Shown here one piece after another: positions 1-8,462 of a stretch of DNA of 64,000 nt. Position numbers and translations under genes: made by a program. This DNA is from Leptospira_A soteropolitanensis (GTDB lineage: Bacteria > Spirochaetota > Leptospiria > Leptospirales > Leptospiraceae), in assembly GCF_026151335.1 (NCBI RefSeq), contig NZ_JAMQPP010000012.1; one strand, 5' to 3'. Positions within the stretch are counted from its first letter, which is position 1. The number at the start of each line of letters is the position of its first letter. A model generated the notes under the pieces. The model was not told the DNA's origin. It did not search any database and worked only from the letters and a program-made list of their open reading frames with translations.

Positions 1-146
1 GCCGAAGAAGGAATCTCATTTGCGGAATCTTGATAATCCATTGATAGCAATGATAATGTGAAATAATCAATTGCGGCAGCATGTTTTCTTAATTCATTGC
101 AGATCAAGAAATCGAACCGCAAAAAATAAAGGGACTCTTTCCGGTC

Positions 147-530
147 CTATATTTTTTTCTTTTTGAAAGGAATTTTTAAACTCGTTTTCTTGGTTTTTTT
201 CTTAGCTGGTGGAGATTTTTTATTATATTCGAGAGATAGTTGAATCCAATATTCGATTTCTTTTTTTGTTTTTATATCTTCTTCTTTAACGAAAACAAAT
301 CCTTTCATGAGGTGTCCGTTATGGATCATCTGACGAGCTTTTTTCTTCGATAGAATGGATTCAATAGATTCGGGATCGATTCTACACATGATTTCATCTT
401 GCCTAATGCAGATGCACATTTTCCCGTTTACCATAAAACATAAACCTCCAAACATTTTTTTCTCTTCTACATCAGTCTGTCCTTCCATAGACTTTCGAAC
501 ACGATCCGATAATTTTTCGTTAATTGCCAT
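147..530 (-). CDS. TfoX N-terminal domain protein
   Basis: A 127-residue protein matching the TfoX/Sxy N-terminal domain family. The typical core is visible: a KKMFGGLCFMVNGKM segment near residue 25, then a CRIDPE stretch and a GFVFV strand. The C-terminal 25 residues are almost all Lys/Pro/Ser, a basic tail that could contact nucleic acid. Full-length TfoX activates competence genes in gammaproteobacteria, but single-domain versions in other phyla have no established function. A weak hairpin (GGAC/GTCC with a T-rich tail on the minus strand, about 120-148) follows the stop. Family assignment is good; role unknown. Confidence 0.85.
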   Translation of the reverse strand: MAINEKLSDRVRKSMEGQTDVEEKKMFGGLCFMVNGKMCICIRQDEIMCRIDPESIESILSKKKARQMIHNGHLMKGFVFVKEEDIKTKKEIEYWIQLSLEYNKKSPPAKKKTKKTSLKIPFKKKKI

Positions 531-1200
531 ATGTTTGAAAGATATAGAATCAATTTCTAGAATTGTAAACTTATTTTAAAAAAGCGAATAAAAATCATGG
601 AGAAAGTGTCTTCGGTAAACATCAAAGAAAAAGTCAGATGCATTTCTTTGTGTAAAAGAGAATGGATAATAAATTATTTTGTGTTTTGTTTATTGGAAGC
701 GTAACATGAGAACCATGCTGATTTTTTAGGTAAGTTACCTTTTTTTAGTATCTAAACACACAACTTCATATACAGAAATTGGTTACGATTTACCTTGTAT
801 TTGTTTCTAAGTAGCCTCTTATATTAAGATAGGACAATTGTATTGTTTGGTTAAGGTGATGAATAACACAGATTTACAAAGATGAACGCAAGATAGTTTT
901 AATTTGCAACCTAAGATAGAATGCAGGTTTTCAAACCTTTTCCATTTTTCCTTGTGTCCAGTAAAACTGTATGATACCGATGCATGTTATGGTCCGCCCA
1001 CTCGCGCCGCTGGCAAATCCACCAAGCCCTGATGGACTTTTGCTCCCAATGAAAAGAGATTGCTAAAGATAAAAACAGAAATCCAGCGTTTCTTTCGCAT
1101 TCGCTGATTTCATTGCCGGGACAGTTCTATGTAAGCATTTCGTAATTACTCAGTGAACATGTAAGAGAGATCGCGTTAGCTGTCGCTTTGTTTTGAAAGA
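531..1200. other. Intergenic stretch without recognisable gene
   Basis: About 670 bases with no convincing coding frame on either strand. It holds a short palindrome followed by T residues (AGGTAAGTTACCT, about 728-740), a 10-bp bulged hairpin at 1078-1111 (GAAATC-c-AGCG against CGCT-GATTTC), and ends in a strong plus-oriented terminator. It may carry a small RNA or gene remnants. Confidence 0.5.
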
Positions 1201-1238
1201 TGGACAATCCATTCCGTTACGTATTGTCCATTTTTTTT
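1201..1238 (+). terminator. Plus-oriented intrinsic terminator
   Basis: Perfect 8-bp stem TGGACAAT (1201-1208) / ATTGTCCA (1223-1230), directly followed by eight T residues on the plus strand. It overlaps the last codons of the minus-strand gene that ends here. On the minus strand the T tract is absent, so the signal faces rightward transcription even though no plus-strand gene is visible upstream. Confidence 0.6.
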
Positions 1239-2752
1239 GCTGTATCGTAAAGTGGTGAGTTCATTTCTGGATCAATGATGTAAATGATCCTTTGTGTACT
1301 AGAAGTCTGTCCTGCAAGGTCTATCACCGCTCTACGTTTGTCCATACGAATTTCGTTTATATCAAAATCGGCAATGCGATACTTGATTCCTTTTTTGAAT
1401 AATGGTTTGATCGTACATATCCTTTGGATCTTTGGCCGAGTTTGGAAGCGATCAACTTCTAATATTTTGCAGATATCAAAATGAGCCTGTTTTTCTGAAT
1501 CAATAGAGGCAGTGATTACGTAATCGCCAACATTGATGATGTTTTGGTTATTGGTTAAGCTGGCTCCGACATAATCAAGCAAGTGACGAATATTTCTATT
1601 ACTGTAGGAAAAAAACGAATCATTAACAATCATTTTCAAAGCTGTTGCCGAACTGAATGCAGGGCGCCAAGGTTGGTTGGTTGTCAAACTTGCATATTCA
1701 CTTGCAAGGGACAAAATTGCGATATCTTCTTCAAAATTGACAGAGTTTACATGCGATTCTTGGATTCGAAGTTGTGCGTCAATATCTGCCACAATCATTT
1801 TTTTACTTGGATCTTTGATGAACTTATCCCTGATTACCATAAGTTTCCGAAAAACAGTATTATTATCAGGGAAATTATTGTTTATTGCATTCCCTCGAAA
1901 CGGCCTATGGTGATTCAAAACAAGAGTTCGAATCTCTTGTGTAATCTCTGGTGCTGCAAGAGTCATTAAATAACTTATGATTGGATGTTGTTGGATTATA
2001 TTGTATTCTTCTTTGGTTAAATTAGGTTTGTCTGGAAGTAATATTTTTGAATAACCGATGTCCGCAAGAAAGCTAGCTGTCATAACGGAGAGATGGTCTT
2101 TTTTATTAGGTTTGTTATCATCACCTACACCAATCTTTTTGGTTCGAACTTTCATACCCATTGCAACAATTGTTCTTTTTGTCATGAGTTCCGATTCGAC
2201 TGGTACACCCGCATGATTTAAAATTTCTAAAATATTAAATAACCCTGATTCAAAATCTGGATTGCTTGTGAAGTCATCTAAAACTTTTCCGATTGATTTG
2301 TGAACTCTGAGTGCATGATCTGAATTGAACGCTTCCTTTTTTAATTCTAAAATCAGTGATTCTGTCTGTTTTGCAAATTCTGTTGTTTTGTCTGGATCAA
2401 AGAGTTTTGTGTTGCGAGGGTCAGCAGTATCTGCCGAAGTTACTCGCAATTGTTTTGAGTCAGAGGTAAGGCAATAAGCACCTTGCAATTCAATCTTAAG
2501 AAGTTTACCAAAATCATCTTCCGTTGCATTTTTCTTTTTTGCCATGATGAGTTTGCCCGTTCGATCATAAAGATCGAGTGGGATTTGTTTGCTCTTACGA
2601 TAACTACTCAAAAGATCATCATTGAATTCAAATTTAGCTAGTTGGTCAGTGGGAATTAAAGGAGTATCATTCAAAATTTCTTGTCCGATTATGGTATGAC
2701 TACCTTGTGATATAAGACGAGAAAAATGGCCTTCTCCATAAAGAGACTTCAT
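1217..2752 (-). CDS. Degenerate HD-GYP-like protein (paralogue of 60070-61542)
   Basis: A 511-residue cytoplasmic protein. Residues about 57-95 resemble the small N-terminal domain that often precedes HD-GYP phosphodiesterases (LDLYDRTGKLI...). Residues about 218-330 resemble an HD-GYP domain: DH near 219-220, ADIGYSK at 230-236 where active enzymes have HDIGK, QQHP with H256, and NHHRPFRGN at 280-288 where the GYP loop normally gives HHERxDGxGYP. The first metal-binding His of the HD pair is Ala and the GYP triplet is missing, so cyclic-di-GMP hydrolysis is doubtful. About 180 further residues have no family I recognise. The protein is closely similar along its length to the gene at 60070-61542. 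A start further in is possible, since the paralogue lacks about the first 25 residues. Confidence 0.8.
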   Translation of the reverse strand: MKSLYGEGHFSRLISQGSHTIIGQEILNDTPLIPTDQLAKFEFNDDLLSSYRKSKQIPLDLYDRTGKLIMAKKKNATEDDFGKLLKIELQGAYCLTSDSKQLRVTSADTADPRNTKLFDPDKTTEFAKQTESLILELKKEAFNSDHALRVHKSIGKVLDDFTSNPDFESGLFNILEILNHAGVPVESELMTKRTIVAMGMKVRTKKIGVGDDNKPNKKDHLSVMTASFLADIGYSKILLPDKPNLTKEEYNIIQQHPIISYLMTLAAPEITQEIRTLVLNHHRPFRGNAINNNFPDNNTVFRKLMVIRDKFIKDPSKKMIVADIDAQLRIQESHVNSVNFEEDIAILSLASEYASLTTNQPWRPAFSSATALKMIVNDSFFSYSNRNIRHLLDYVGASLTNNQNIINVGDYVITASIDSEKQAHFDICKILEVDRFQTRPKIQRICTIKPLFKKGIKYRIADFDINEIRMDKRRAVIDLAGQTSSTQRIIYIIDPEMNSPLYDTAKKMDNT

Positions 2753-3079
2753 TTTTTTTTAGTTAAAAAATTCTGCTTTCTCGGACCGTAAGTTACCTGC
2801 GAGAATATAGTGATTACTACCAAACGATCGAGTCCAAGTCCTTACATCGATTTCGATTCAATGTTTGTTTCGCCAAAAACAAATGATGCAGGGAAACAAA
2901 AAATACTAGGAGGAATCCTATGAAAATCGCGATATCCTCATTTTTATTTTTTTAAGAATATTTCTATTTGGCGAATATCTTTTTTTCTTTCGATTCTCAA
3001 GTTAAGTTGTTTAATCGAATTGCATCAGTGTGCCGATGTGTTAAGATACTCAGATCGGAGTGAGGAACTGTTTTAAACT
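2753..3079. promoter_or_regulatory. Divergent intergenic region with an 11-codon ORF
   Basis: Separates the HD-GYP-like gene from the outer-membrane protein gene and must hold both promoters. At 2911-2955 an unusually strong ribosome-binding site (AGGAGGA) stands before ATG and an 11-codon frame reading MKIAISSFLFF then TAA, which resembles the beginning of a signal peptide cut short. No other gene is seen. Confidence 0.4.
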
Positions 3080-4402
3080 ATGAAAAACATTATCCCTTAT
3101 TTATGTGCAATTATACTTTTTGCAAATTTAACTCTACGGAGTGAAACGATTCAACTTAAGTCCGGAGAAAAATGGGAAGGGTCCATCCTTGCTCAAAACA
3201 AAGATTCTGTGACGATCAAACTCGCAGACGGTAGCAAAAAGGTATTTTCAAAGTCTGTAATTCGAAAAGTGTCCTTTGCAAAGAAGCCCAAACCTTCAGC
3301 TCTAAAAATTGAACCTCAGATTTCAGAAAAGGAAAAGAAAATCAAAGAAGAAAAAGAACTCGCAGAAAAACAAAAGCAGGAAGAAGAAAATCTCAAATCC
3401 AAAGAAGAGAAACAAAAAAAAAGAGAGGAACAACTTTCTAATGCGAAACGACATTATCTGGAAGGTTCTTTGGGAGTTGGGAGTGGCGAAAGTCAATCAG
3501 AGCTTCGCCCTTTTTTCCAAACCATTCAGGTAGCTGGACTTCTTTTTAGCAGTGGCGGTCAAGCCGAGTTACAATCCACTCCATACAAAACTAAAAATCA
3601 CAGCGGAACGGCACGATTGTTTTATGCTTGGGACAGATTTACCATTGAGATACGTGGTACGGAAACCAAAGGGAAGTTTGATGTCGGCGGCTTTCAGACG
3701 TTAGCTTACGGAAGTGGAAATGGCTCTTCTTCTACTTCAGACAAAACTGCCAATGTTCTTCTGGGAAACGGCGATTCAAAGTTTCAAAAACTTTCTTCTA
3801 GGATCGGCTTTACTCCTTATCCGCATCCGGTTTTAGATCTTCAAATATTGGGAGGTTTGGAAAGAATTTGGACAAAAACCAACCAAGAAGTCGATAGTCT
3901 CGGAGGGATTACCACCACAGGAATCAACCCCAATCGAGTGAGTTATCGTGATACGAGCCATTCGCTTAAAGGTTATAGCTTAGGTATTGGATTCGAATGG
4001 AAATTTTTAGAAAGATTTACTCTACAAGGGCAGATCTTGCATTTGGATATGCAAGGCCCATCCTCGTTTCGGAGCAACGAATTTCGATTGGATTTTTCAC
4101 CTTTTCGATACAATCAATATGGCCTAGACTACCAATGGAAATCAACTGGAACTGAAGTGAATGTGAAATTCGTAACGAAGGTCAAAGGTGATTTCAGTTT
4201 ATTCATAGAAGCAAGTAACATGACCTTAAATAACAAATTACAATCTGGTTATATAACGGAAAACGAAGGTGGGGGAAATACGGATCCTTCCCAAATCTTA
4301 TTAAAAGTGTATGGGCCTCAAATATTAATTCCGATGTTTTATGATTCGAAGACAATTTTGAGTTATGTTCAAGTTGGTGCTAATTATCGTTTTAATTTCT
4401 AA
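3080..4402 (+). CDS. Outer-membrane beta-barrel protein with Sm-like N-terminal segment
   Basis: A 440-residue exported protein. Residues 1-21 form a signal peptide. Residues about 22-70 (ETIQLKSGEKWEGSILAQ...) are a small beta-rich region of the kind found at the N terminus of several Leptospira envelope proteins. Residues about 80-123 are a highly charged Glu/Lys/Gln stretch, probably a coiled coil. The remainder has alternating polar/aromatic strands and ends in an aromatic residue (NYRFNF), typical of a barrel recognised by the BAM complex. I infer an outer-membrane location with a periplasmic N-terminal arm. Ligand unknown. A possible ribosome-binding site (GTGAGGAA) lies somewhat far from the ATG. 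Confidence 0.75.
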   Translation: MKNIIPYLCAIILFANLTLRSETIQLKSGEKWEGSILAQNKDSVTIKLADGSKKVFSKSVIRKVSFAKKPKPSALKIEPQISEKEKKIKEEKELAEKQKQEEENLKSKEEKQKKREEQLSNAKRHYLEGSLGVGSGESQSELRPFFQTIQVAGLLFSSGGQAELQSTPYKTKNHSGTARLFYAWDRFTIEIRGTETKGKFDVGGFQTLAYGSGNGSSSTSDKTANVLLGNGDSKFQKLSSRIGFTPYPHPVLDLQILGGLERIWTKTNQEVDSLGGITTTGINPNRVSYRDTSHSLKGYSLGIGFEWKFLERFTLQGQILHLDMQGPSSFRSNEFRLDFSPFRYNQYGLDYQWKSTGTEVNVKFVTKVKGDFSLFIEASNMTLNNKLQSGYITENEGGGNTDPSQILLKVYGPQILIPMFYDSKTILSYVQVGANYRFNF

Positions 4403-4505
4403 AATCAAAAACTTGTTTTGAACAGTTTGTAAATCAAATAAGGATTTAAACTAAAACAAATATTTTCAACCATAGAGGATTCCAATATGATATGAATTTT
4501 ATCAC

Positions 4506-4529
4506 CTTTTCCTGTTAATTCGGAAAAGG
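4506..4529. terminator. Hairpin at a convergent gene end
   Basis: CCTTTTCC (4506-4513) and GGAAAAGG (4522-4529) form an 8-bp stem overlapping the stop codon of the LysR gene, downstream of the outer-membrane protein gene. There is no clean T tract on either side, so terminator function is inferred from position. Confidence 0.4.
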
Positions 4530-5414
4530 TTCCTTTTCGATTCTCCATTTTTCTGAGGCTCTTAAAATTTCTTCGGCAAGCTTAGCAAGTCCAGGACCTG
4601 ATTTTTTGCGATAACAGAGATAGAATTTCCTTTCTGCATTCCAGTCTTCGAATTTAATTTTTTTTAGTTTTGAACTCATCGCATATTCAGATAGAAAACC
4701 GATTCCTAGTCCCGCTTCTAATGATTTGATAACTGATTCTACACTTCTTAGTTCCATCGCTATCTTAGAAGCAAATTCTTTTGAAAAAGATTTTATCTTT
4801 TTCTCCACTGCTTTTCTAAGAGCAGAACCTGGGTGGAAAAAAACAAAGGATTGTTTTTTTAAGTCCTCGATTCTAATTTTCTTTTTTAGAAAAATGGGAT
4901 GGTTTTTTGCTGCGCAAGGAATGATTTGATCGGATAAAAATTCTAGAACATTCAAACTTGGTTCAGTTATGGGACCAGTCAAAATTCCAAGATCTACTTC
5001 TCCTTTTAATAAGGCGTCTTTTGTTTCCCTATCATCTCCCTCTCTAACGGAAAGAGAAAGTCCTTGTCTTTTTTTTAGGATTTCCTTTAAAATTTGAGGT
5101 AGGATCCAAGCAGAGACGGTCCCACCAGCTGAAATCGAATAGTTCCCTTTTAGTTCCTTTTCCTTAGAAAAGCCGTTTTGTATTTCTTCCCATAATTCTT
5201 TCATGCGAACAGAATATTGATAGAATCTTTCACCTTCGTGTGTTAGTCGGACAGACCTTCCTCCTCTTTCCAAGACAGTGACTCCTAATTCCTTTTCTAA
5301 TAGAAAAATTTGTCTAGAGAGTGCTGGTTGTGTTAATCCTAGCAGAGATGCTGCTTTTTGAAATGTGCCTGATTCAGCGATTTCTAGGAAATAAATGATT
5401 TGTCTGAATTCCAT
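4515..5414 (-). CDS. LysR-family transcriptional regulator, divergent from leuCD
   Basis: A 299-residue LysR-type regulator. The winged helix-turn-helix fills residues 1-60 (MEFRQIIYFLEIAESG..., TQPALSRQI recognition helix), followed by a linker helix and a substrate-binding domain (ILTGPITEPSL, LEAGLGIGFLSEYA). I chose the ATG at 5414 because LysR proteins begin at this point and because 17 further upstream codons would run through a perfect palindrome that looks like an operator. The gene is divergent from leuC with about 92 bases between, the classic layout for a LysR regulator of the neighbouring operon. I infer that it controls leuCD, with a pathway intermediate as a plausible co-inducer; neither is shown by the sequence. 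Confidence 0.88.
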   Translation of the reverse strand: MEFRQIIYFLEIAESGTFQKAASLLGLTQPALSRQIFLLEKELGVTVLERGGRSVRLTHEGERFYQYSVRMKELWEEIQNGFSKEKELKGNYSISAGGTVSAWILPQILKEILKKRQGLSLSVREGDDRETKDALLKGEVDLGILTGPITEPSLNVLEFLSDQIIPCAAKNHPIFLKKKIRIEDLKKQSFVFFHPGSALRKAVEKKIKSFSKEFASKIAMELRSVESVIKSLEAGLGIGFLSEYAMSSKLKKIKFEDWNAERKFYLCYRKKSGPGLAKLAEEILRASEKWRIEKEPFPN

Positions 5415-5420
5415 ACCGAC

Positions 5421-5439
5421 ATATAACTTTTGGTTATAT
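5421..5439. promoter_or_regulatory. Palindrome, candidate LysR operator
   Basis: Perfect inverted repeat ATATAAC-N5-GTTATAT. It lies seven bases upstream of the chosen LysR start, in the spacer shared with leuC. Size and symmetry suit a LysR box. Binding is inferred. Confidence 0.55.
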
Positions 5440-5467
5440 ATTTTATAAAACCAATTTATTTGCATTA

Positions 5468-5484
5468 TATCAATTAATTTGATA
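5468..5484. promoter_or_regulatory. Second palindrome upstream of leuC
   Basis: Perfect inverted repeat TATCAA-N5-TTGATA, 22 bases before the leuC start codon, where the -10 region or an activator/repressor site is expected. It differs in sequence from the palindrome at 5421-5439 but has the same 5-base spacer. The leuC ribosome-binding site (AAGAGGGA) follows it. Confidence 0.4.
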
Positions 5485-5506
5485 CCTTATTTACCAAGAG
5501 GGAAAT

Positions 5507-6910
5507 ATGGGACAAACTCTATATGACAAAATATGGGAAAGTCATCGGATCTTTGAGGATTCTGACTCCGAATCTATTTTATATGTGGATCGTCATATCT
5601 TACATGAAGTGACTTCTGCCCAAGCATTCGAAGGACTAAGAACTAAGAAAAGAGATGTAAGAAGAAAGGATCTCACTTTTGGCGTCGTGGATCATAATGT
5701 TTCCACAAGAGATCGTAAAAACAGAGATGCAGCAGGACCGGTCTCACGATTGCAGATCGATACAATGGAAAAAAACTGCAAAGAGTTTGGAATCCGTTTG
5801 TTTGGTCCGGAAGATCCAGAACAAGGCATAGTGCATGTAATTGGTCCCGAGTTAGGATTCACAATTCCTGGGTCCGTGATTGTCTGTGGAGATTCTCATA
5901 CAGCAACGCATGGAGCTTTCGGTGCTTTGGCATTTGGAATTGGGACAAGTGAAGTTGAACACGTACTTGCGACACAAACCTTAAAACAGTCCAAAACAAA
6001 ATCAATGTCCGTTCGATTTGTAGGAAAACCTGGATTTGGAATCACTGCAAAAGATGTAGTCCTTGCGCTCATAAAAAAAATGGGAACTTCTGGTGGCCGG
6101 GGTTATACTTTAGAATATTCAGGTGAATGGATTCGTTCTCTTTCTATGGAAGGGAGGATGACTCTTTGTAATATGAGTATTGAAGCAGGAGCCAGGGCAA
6201 GTCTTGTCGCACCAGACCAAATCACATTTGAATATTTGAAAGATAGAAAACTTGTACCGAAAGGAAAAAGTTTTTTAGAAGCTATAGAATATTGGAAAAC
6301 ATTTTTTACGGATGAAGATGCAGTATTTGATGAGATGATTGAATTAGATATTTCTAATATAGAACCACAAGTTACGTGGGGGACCAATCCATCTCAAACT
6401 TTATCCATTACGGGAGTTGTTCCCAATCCGGAAGAATTTCAAGAGAGTGGGGCTCGAGAGACAGCCACAAATGCCTTAGCATATATGGATTTAAAACCAG
6501 GGACTCCTATATCGGAGATCAGAATTGATAAGGTATTCATAGGTTCTTGTACAAATGCAAGGATAGAAGACTTACGATCTGCAGCTGAAGTTGCTAAAGG
6601 AAAAAAAGTCCATCCAAAAGTGCAAGCTTTAGTAGTCCCTGGTTCAGGTTCAGTGAAACGACAGGCAGAAGCAGAAGGTTTGGATCAAATTTTCAAAGAG
6701 GCTGGATTCGAATGGAGAGAGCCTGGTTGCTCCCTTTGTCTTGCGATGAATGACGATGTATTAAAACCGGGGGAAAGATGTGCATCCACTTCTAACCGCA
6801 ACTTCGAAGGAAGACAAGGGAGAGGTGGAAGAACGCATTTAGTCAGTCCTTCGATGGCCGCAGCCGCAGCAATAAACGGAAAATTTGTAGATGTGAGGAT
6901 ATTAACATGA
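5507..6910 (+). CDS. leuC: 3-isopropylmalate dehydratase large subunit
   Basis: A 467-residue aconitase-family protein of normal LeuC length. With LeuD it isomerises 2-isopropylmalate to 3-isopropylmalate in leucine synthesis; in Leptospira the same enzyme can also serve the citramalate route to isoleucine (family knowledge). The three [4Fe-4S] cysteines are present: C348 in GSCTNARIEDL and C407/C410 in PGCSLCLAMN. The GDSHTATHGAFG substrate loop is also present. A good ribosome-binding site (AAGAGGGA) precedes the ATG. It overlaps leuD by four bases (ATGA), so the two are translationally coupled. leuA lies elsewhere in the window; leuB is not here. Confidence 0.97.
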   Translation: MGQTLYDKIWESHRIFEDSDSESILYVDRHILHEVTSAQAFEGLRTKKRDVRRKDLTFGVVDHNVSTRDRKNRDAAGPVSRLQIDTMEKNCKEFGIRLFGPEDPEQGIVHVIGPELGFTIPGSVIVCGDSHTATHGAFGALAFGIGTSEVEHVLATQTLKQSKTKSMSVRFVGKPGFGITAKDVVLALIKKMGTSGGRGYTLEYSGEWIRSLSMEGRMTLCNMSIEAGARASLVAPDQITFEYLKDRKLVPKGKSFLEAIEYWKTFFTDEDAVFDEMIELDISNIEPQVTWGTNPSQTLSITGVVPNPEEFQESGARETATNALAYMDLKPGTPISEIRIDKVFIGSCTNARIEDLRSAAEVAKGKKVHPKVQALVVPGSGSVKRQAEAEGLDQIFKEAGFEWREPGCSLCLAMNDDVLKPGERCASTSNRNFEGRQGRGGRTHLVSPSMAAAAAINGKFVDVRILT

Positions 6911-7533
6911 GCGTACACAAATGGACAATCCATACTGGAGTAGCGGTATCAATTCCTAGAGAGGATATCGATACGGACCAAATCCTTCCTAAACAATTTA
7001 TGAAACTCATCGATAAAAGAGGTTTTGGAAAACATTTATTTTTTGATTGGAGGTATTTGGATTTAGAAGGAAAGATACTTAATCCTGAATTCGCTTTGAA
7101 CCAAGATGGATTTAAGAATGCGAGTGTACTCATCGCATGCAAAAATTTCGGCTGTGGCTCGAGTCGGGAACATGCCCCTTGGGCTCTTTCTGATTTTGGA
7201 TTTAGAGCGATTTTGTCTCCCTCTTTTGCAGATATATTTTCCATTAATGCGGCAAAAAATGGGATCGCTCTTGTTCGTTTGAAAGAAGACGAAATCCATT
7301 CTCTTGGTGAATGGGTTTCTAAAAATCCTGGATCTTCAATTAGGATCAATTTGGAAAAATTAGAAGTACAAGCAGGAGAAAAAACATTTTATTTCCATTT
7401 GGATACTGCATCTGTCAACCGGATACGGAATGGTTGGGATGATATTGATAGCACTCTTAAAAATGAAAGAGAGATTTTAGAATTCGAACAGAAACGAAAA
7501 ATGGAAAATTCAGTTTTAGAAGTGTATTGGTAA
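6907..7533 (+). CDS. leuD: 3-isopropylmalate dehydratase small subunit
   Basis: A 208-residue LeuD, the swivel-domain partner of LeuC. Diagnostic segments are DIDTDQILPKQFMK near residues 18-31 and the substrate-binding loop GCGSSREHAPWAL near residues 82-94. Length matches the family. It begins inside the leuC stop (ATGA overlap), so the heterodimer subunits are made together. The operon ends here and is followed, about 110 bases on, by a foldable element with a T-rich tail that may act as its terminator. Confidence 0.97.
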   Translation: MSVHKWTIHTGVAVSIPREDIDTDQILPKQFMKLIDKRGFGKHLFFDWRYLDLEGKILNPEFALNQDGFKNASVLIACKNFGCGSSREHAPWALSDFGFRAILSPSFADIFSINAAKNGIALVRLKEDEIHSLGEWVSKNPGSSIRINLEKLEVQAGEKTFYFHLDTASVNRIRNGWDDIDSTLKNEREILEFEQKRKMENSVLEVYW

Positions 7534-7640
7534 AATTTATGAGAAATATTTTCGAAAAGAGTTTCGTGCAAAAAAAATCTGAGTGGCTCTTATGGATCCA
7601 ATAACCAAATAAAAAGGATATAACTCTAGTTTGGTTCCTG

Positions 7641-7725
7641 CGAGAGGGATAGGAAGGGCGCGTATGCGGTCGCTCCTTGCGACCGAAGCCCTGGATAGCC
7701 CGGTCCCCAATGCATTACTTTTTTG
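7641..7725 (+). ncRNA. Candidate structured RNA element
   Basis: Three stacked helices can be drawn: GGG (7646-7648) with CCC (7699-7701), GGGC (7656-7659) with GCCC (7688-7691), and a 7-bp hairpin CGGTCGC (7667-7673) with GCGACCG (7679-7685) closed by a TCCTT loop. The two internal-loop sides both contain GATAG. A T-rich stretch follows at about 7715-7723. The architecture is echoed at 24147-24205. It may be the leuCD terminator, a dispersed structured repeat, or a small RNA. I cannot assign a family by eye. Confidence 0.45.
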
Positions 7726-7839
7726 TTATGATCAATAGTGATTTTTGTAACATGAGGAAGTGTTTGGGGACTCGCCCCGAAGAGGTTTTTCACCATCAAA
7801 AAGGGGGATTTAAAAAGAAGAGTCTTTCTGTAAGTGGAC

Positions 7840-7944
7840 AAAGATTGATGAGACATTCTCTGGGCGCGAATCCACAAACCCCCGCCCGAGTTAGGCCATG
7901 CGGGGAGTGGCTCGTGGGAAGGTGGCAATTTTCCCTCTAACACA
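7840..7944 (+). repeat. Direct repeat copy A
   Basis: 105-bp unit beginning AAAGATTGATGAGACAT and ending CTCTAACACA, repeated in the same orientation at 8655-8758 with roughly 90% identity. It is GC-rich compared with its surroundings, and CCCCGC/GCGGGG can pair inside it. The two copies flank the SnoaL-like gene. Confidence 0.85.
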
Positions 7945-7985
7945 ATGGTTGTTTTGATGCAGGTCTTAGCTCGAATGCTTAGATT

Positions 7986-8399
7986 TTACTTGGACCTAAG
8001 ATCCGTAAGAACAGTTTGTAATGTGTTGAGTCCCCAATGTTCGATATATTTACCGTCCTGCAAACGTACAATATCAATGACATCAATTCTAATCTTTTTG
8101 TCTGAGGGAGCAATACCCATTAGTACACCTTTGTGAGTTCCCGTGATGGCCTTGCGAGTGGTTACCTTATCGCCTTCAGCAACTTGGTCTAAAATTTCTA
8201 CAGTCAGATCTGGAAAGGCTGGTTTTAACACGGAACTGAAAGTATTCCACATTGCATTCGAATCATTCGCATGTTCGGGTGCTGATCGATTGATGAAATT
8301 TTCGTGCATTAGTTCTTTAAAGATTACTTCATTACAATTCTGAATGACTTCTTTGTTAAATCGTATCACGACTTGCTTGTTTTTTTCTAAAACATCCAT
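7986..8399 (-). CDS. SnoaL-like / ester cyclase family protein
   Basis: A 137-residue single-domain protein of the SnoaL-like (NTF2-fold) family, often annotated as ester cyclase. Supporting segments are NKQVVIRFNKEVI at the start, FPDLTVEILDQVAEGDKV in the middle and IDVIDIVRLQDGKYIEHWG near the end, the usual order of the conical barrel. I placed the start at the Met that begins the family's first helix; the frame is open to an ATG at 8462. No substrate can be predicted. The gene sits alone between two direct repeats, in an island with other remnants, which suggests mobility or turnover. Confidence 0.8.
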   Translation of the reverse strand: MDVLEKNKQVVIRFNKEVIQNCNEVIFKELMHENFINRSAPEHANDSNAMWNTFSSVLKPAFPDLTVEILDQVAEGDKVTTRKAITGTHKGVLMGIAPSDKKIRIDVIDIVRLQDGKYIEHWGLNTLQTVLTDLRSK

Positions 8400-8462
8400 A
8401 AATAAGTCTTTGTAGTTTGTGAAACGTATGCAATCAAAAATCTGGGTATTGGTTTTTTGCAT

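Larger units (their letters stand above)
7534..7985. other. Repeat-rich intergenic stretch
   Basis: No gene. Contains the structured element at 7641-7725, a small GC hairpin near 7768 (GGGGactcgCCCC) and repeat copy A at 7840-7944. An open frame on the minus strand through this DNA is only a reading of the repeats. Confidence 0.6.

Noticed and set aside
1..122. Open frame on the minus strand continuing in frame after the TfoX-N stop to the left edge (includes LICNELRKHAAAIDYF).
   Set aside because: Only about 40 codons are visible, the only start is a TTG without a ribosome-binding site, and no family is recognised; it may be a partial gene but cannot be supported here.
7626..7943. 105-codon minus-strand frame through the repeat island (and a similar one at 8572-8769).
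   Set aside because: Both are translations of the direct repeats and the structured element, without ribosome-binding sites or family matches.
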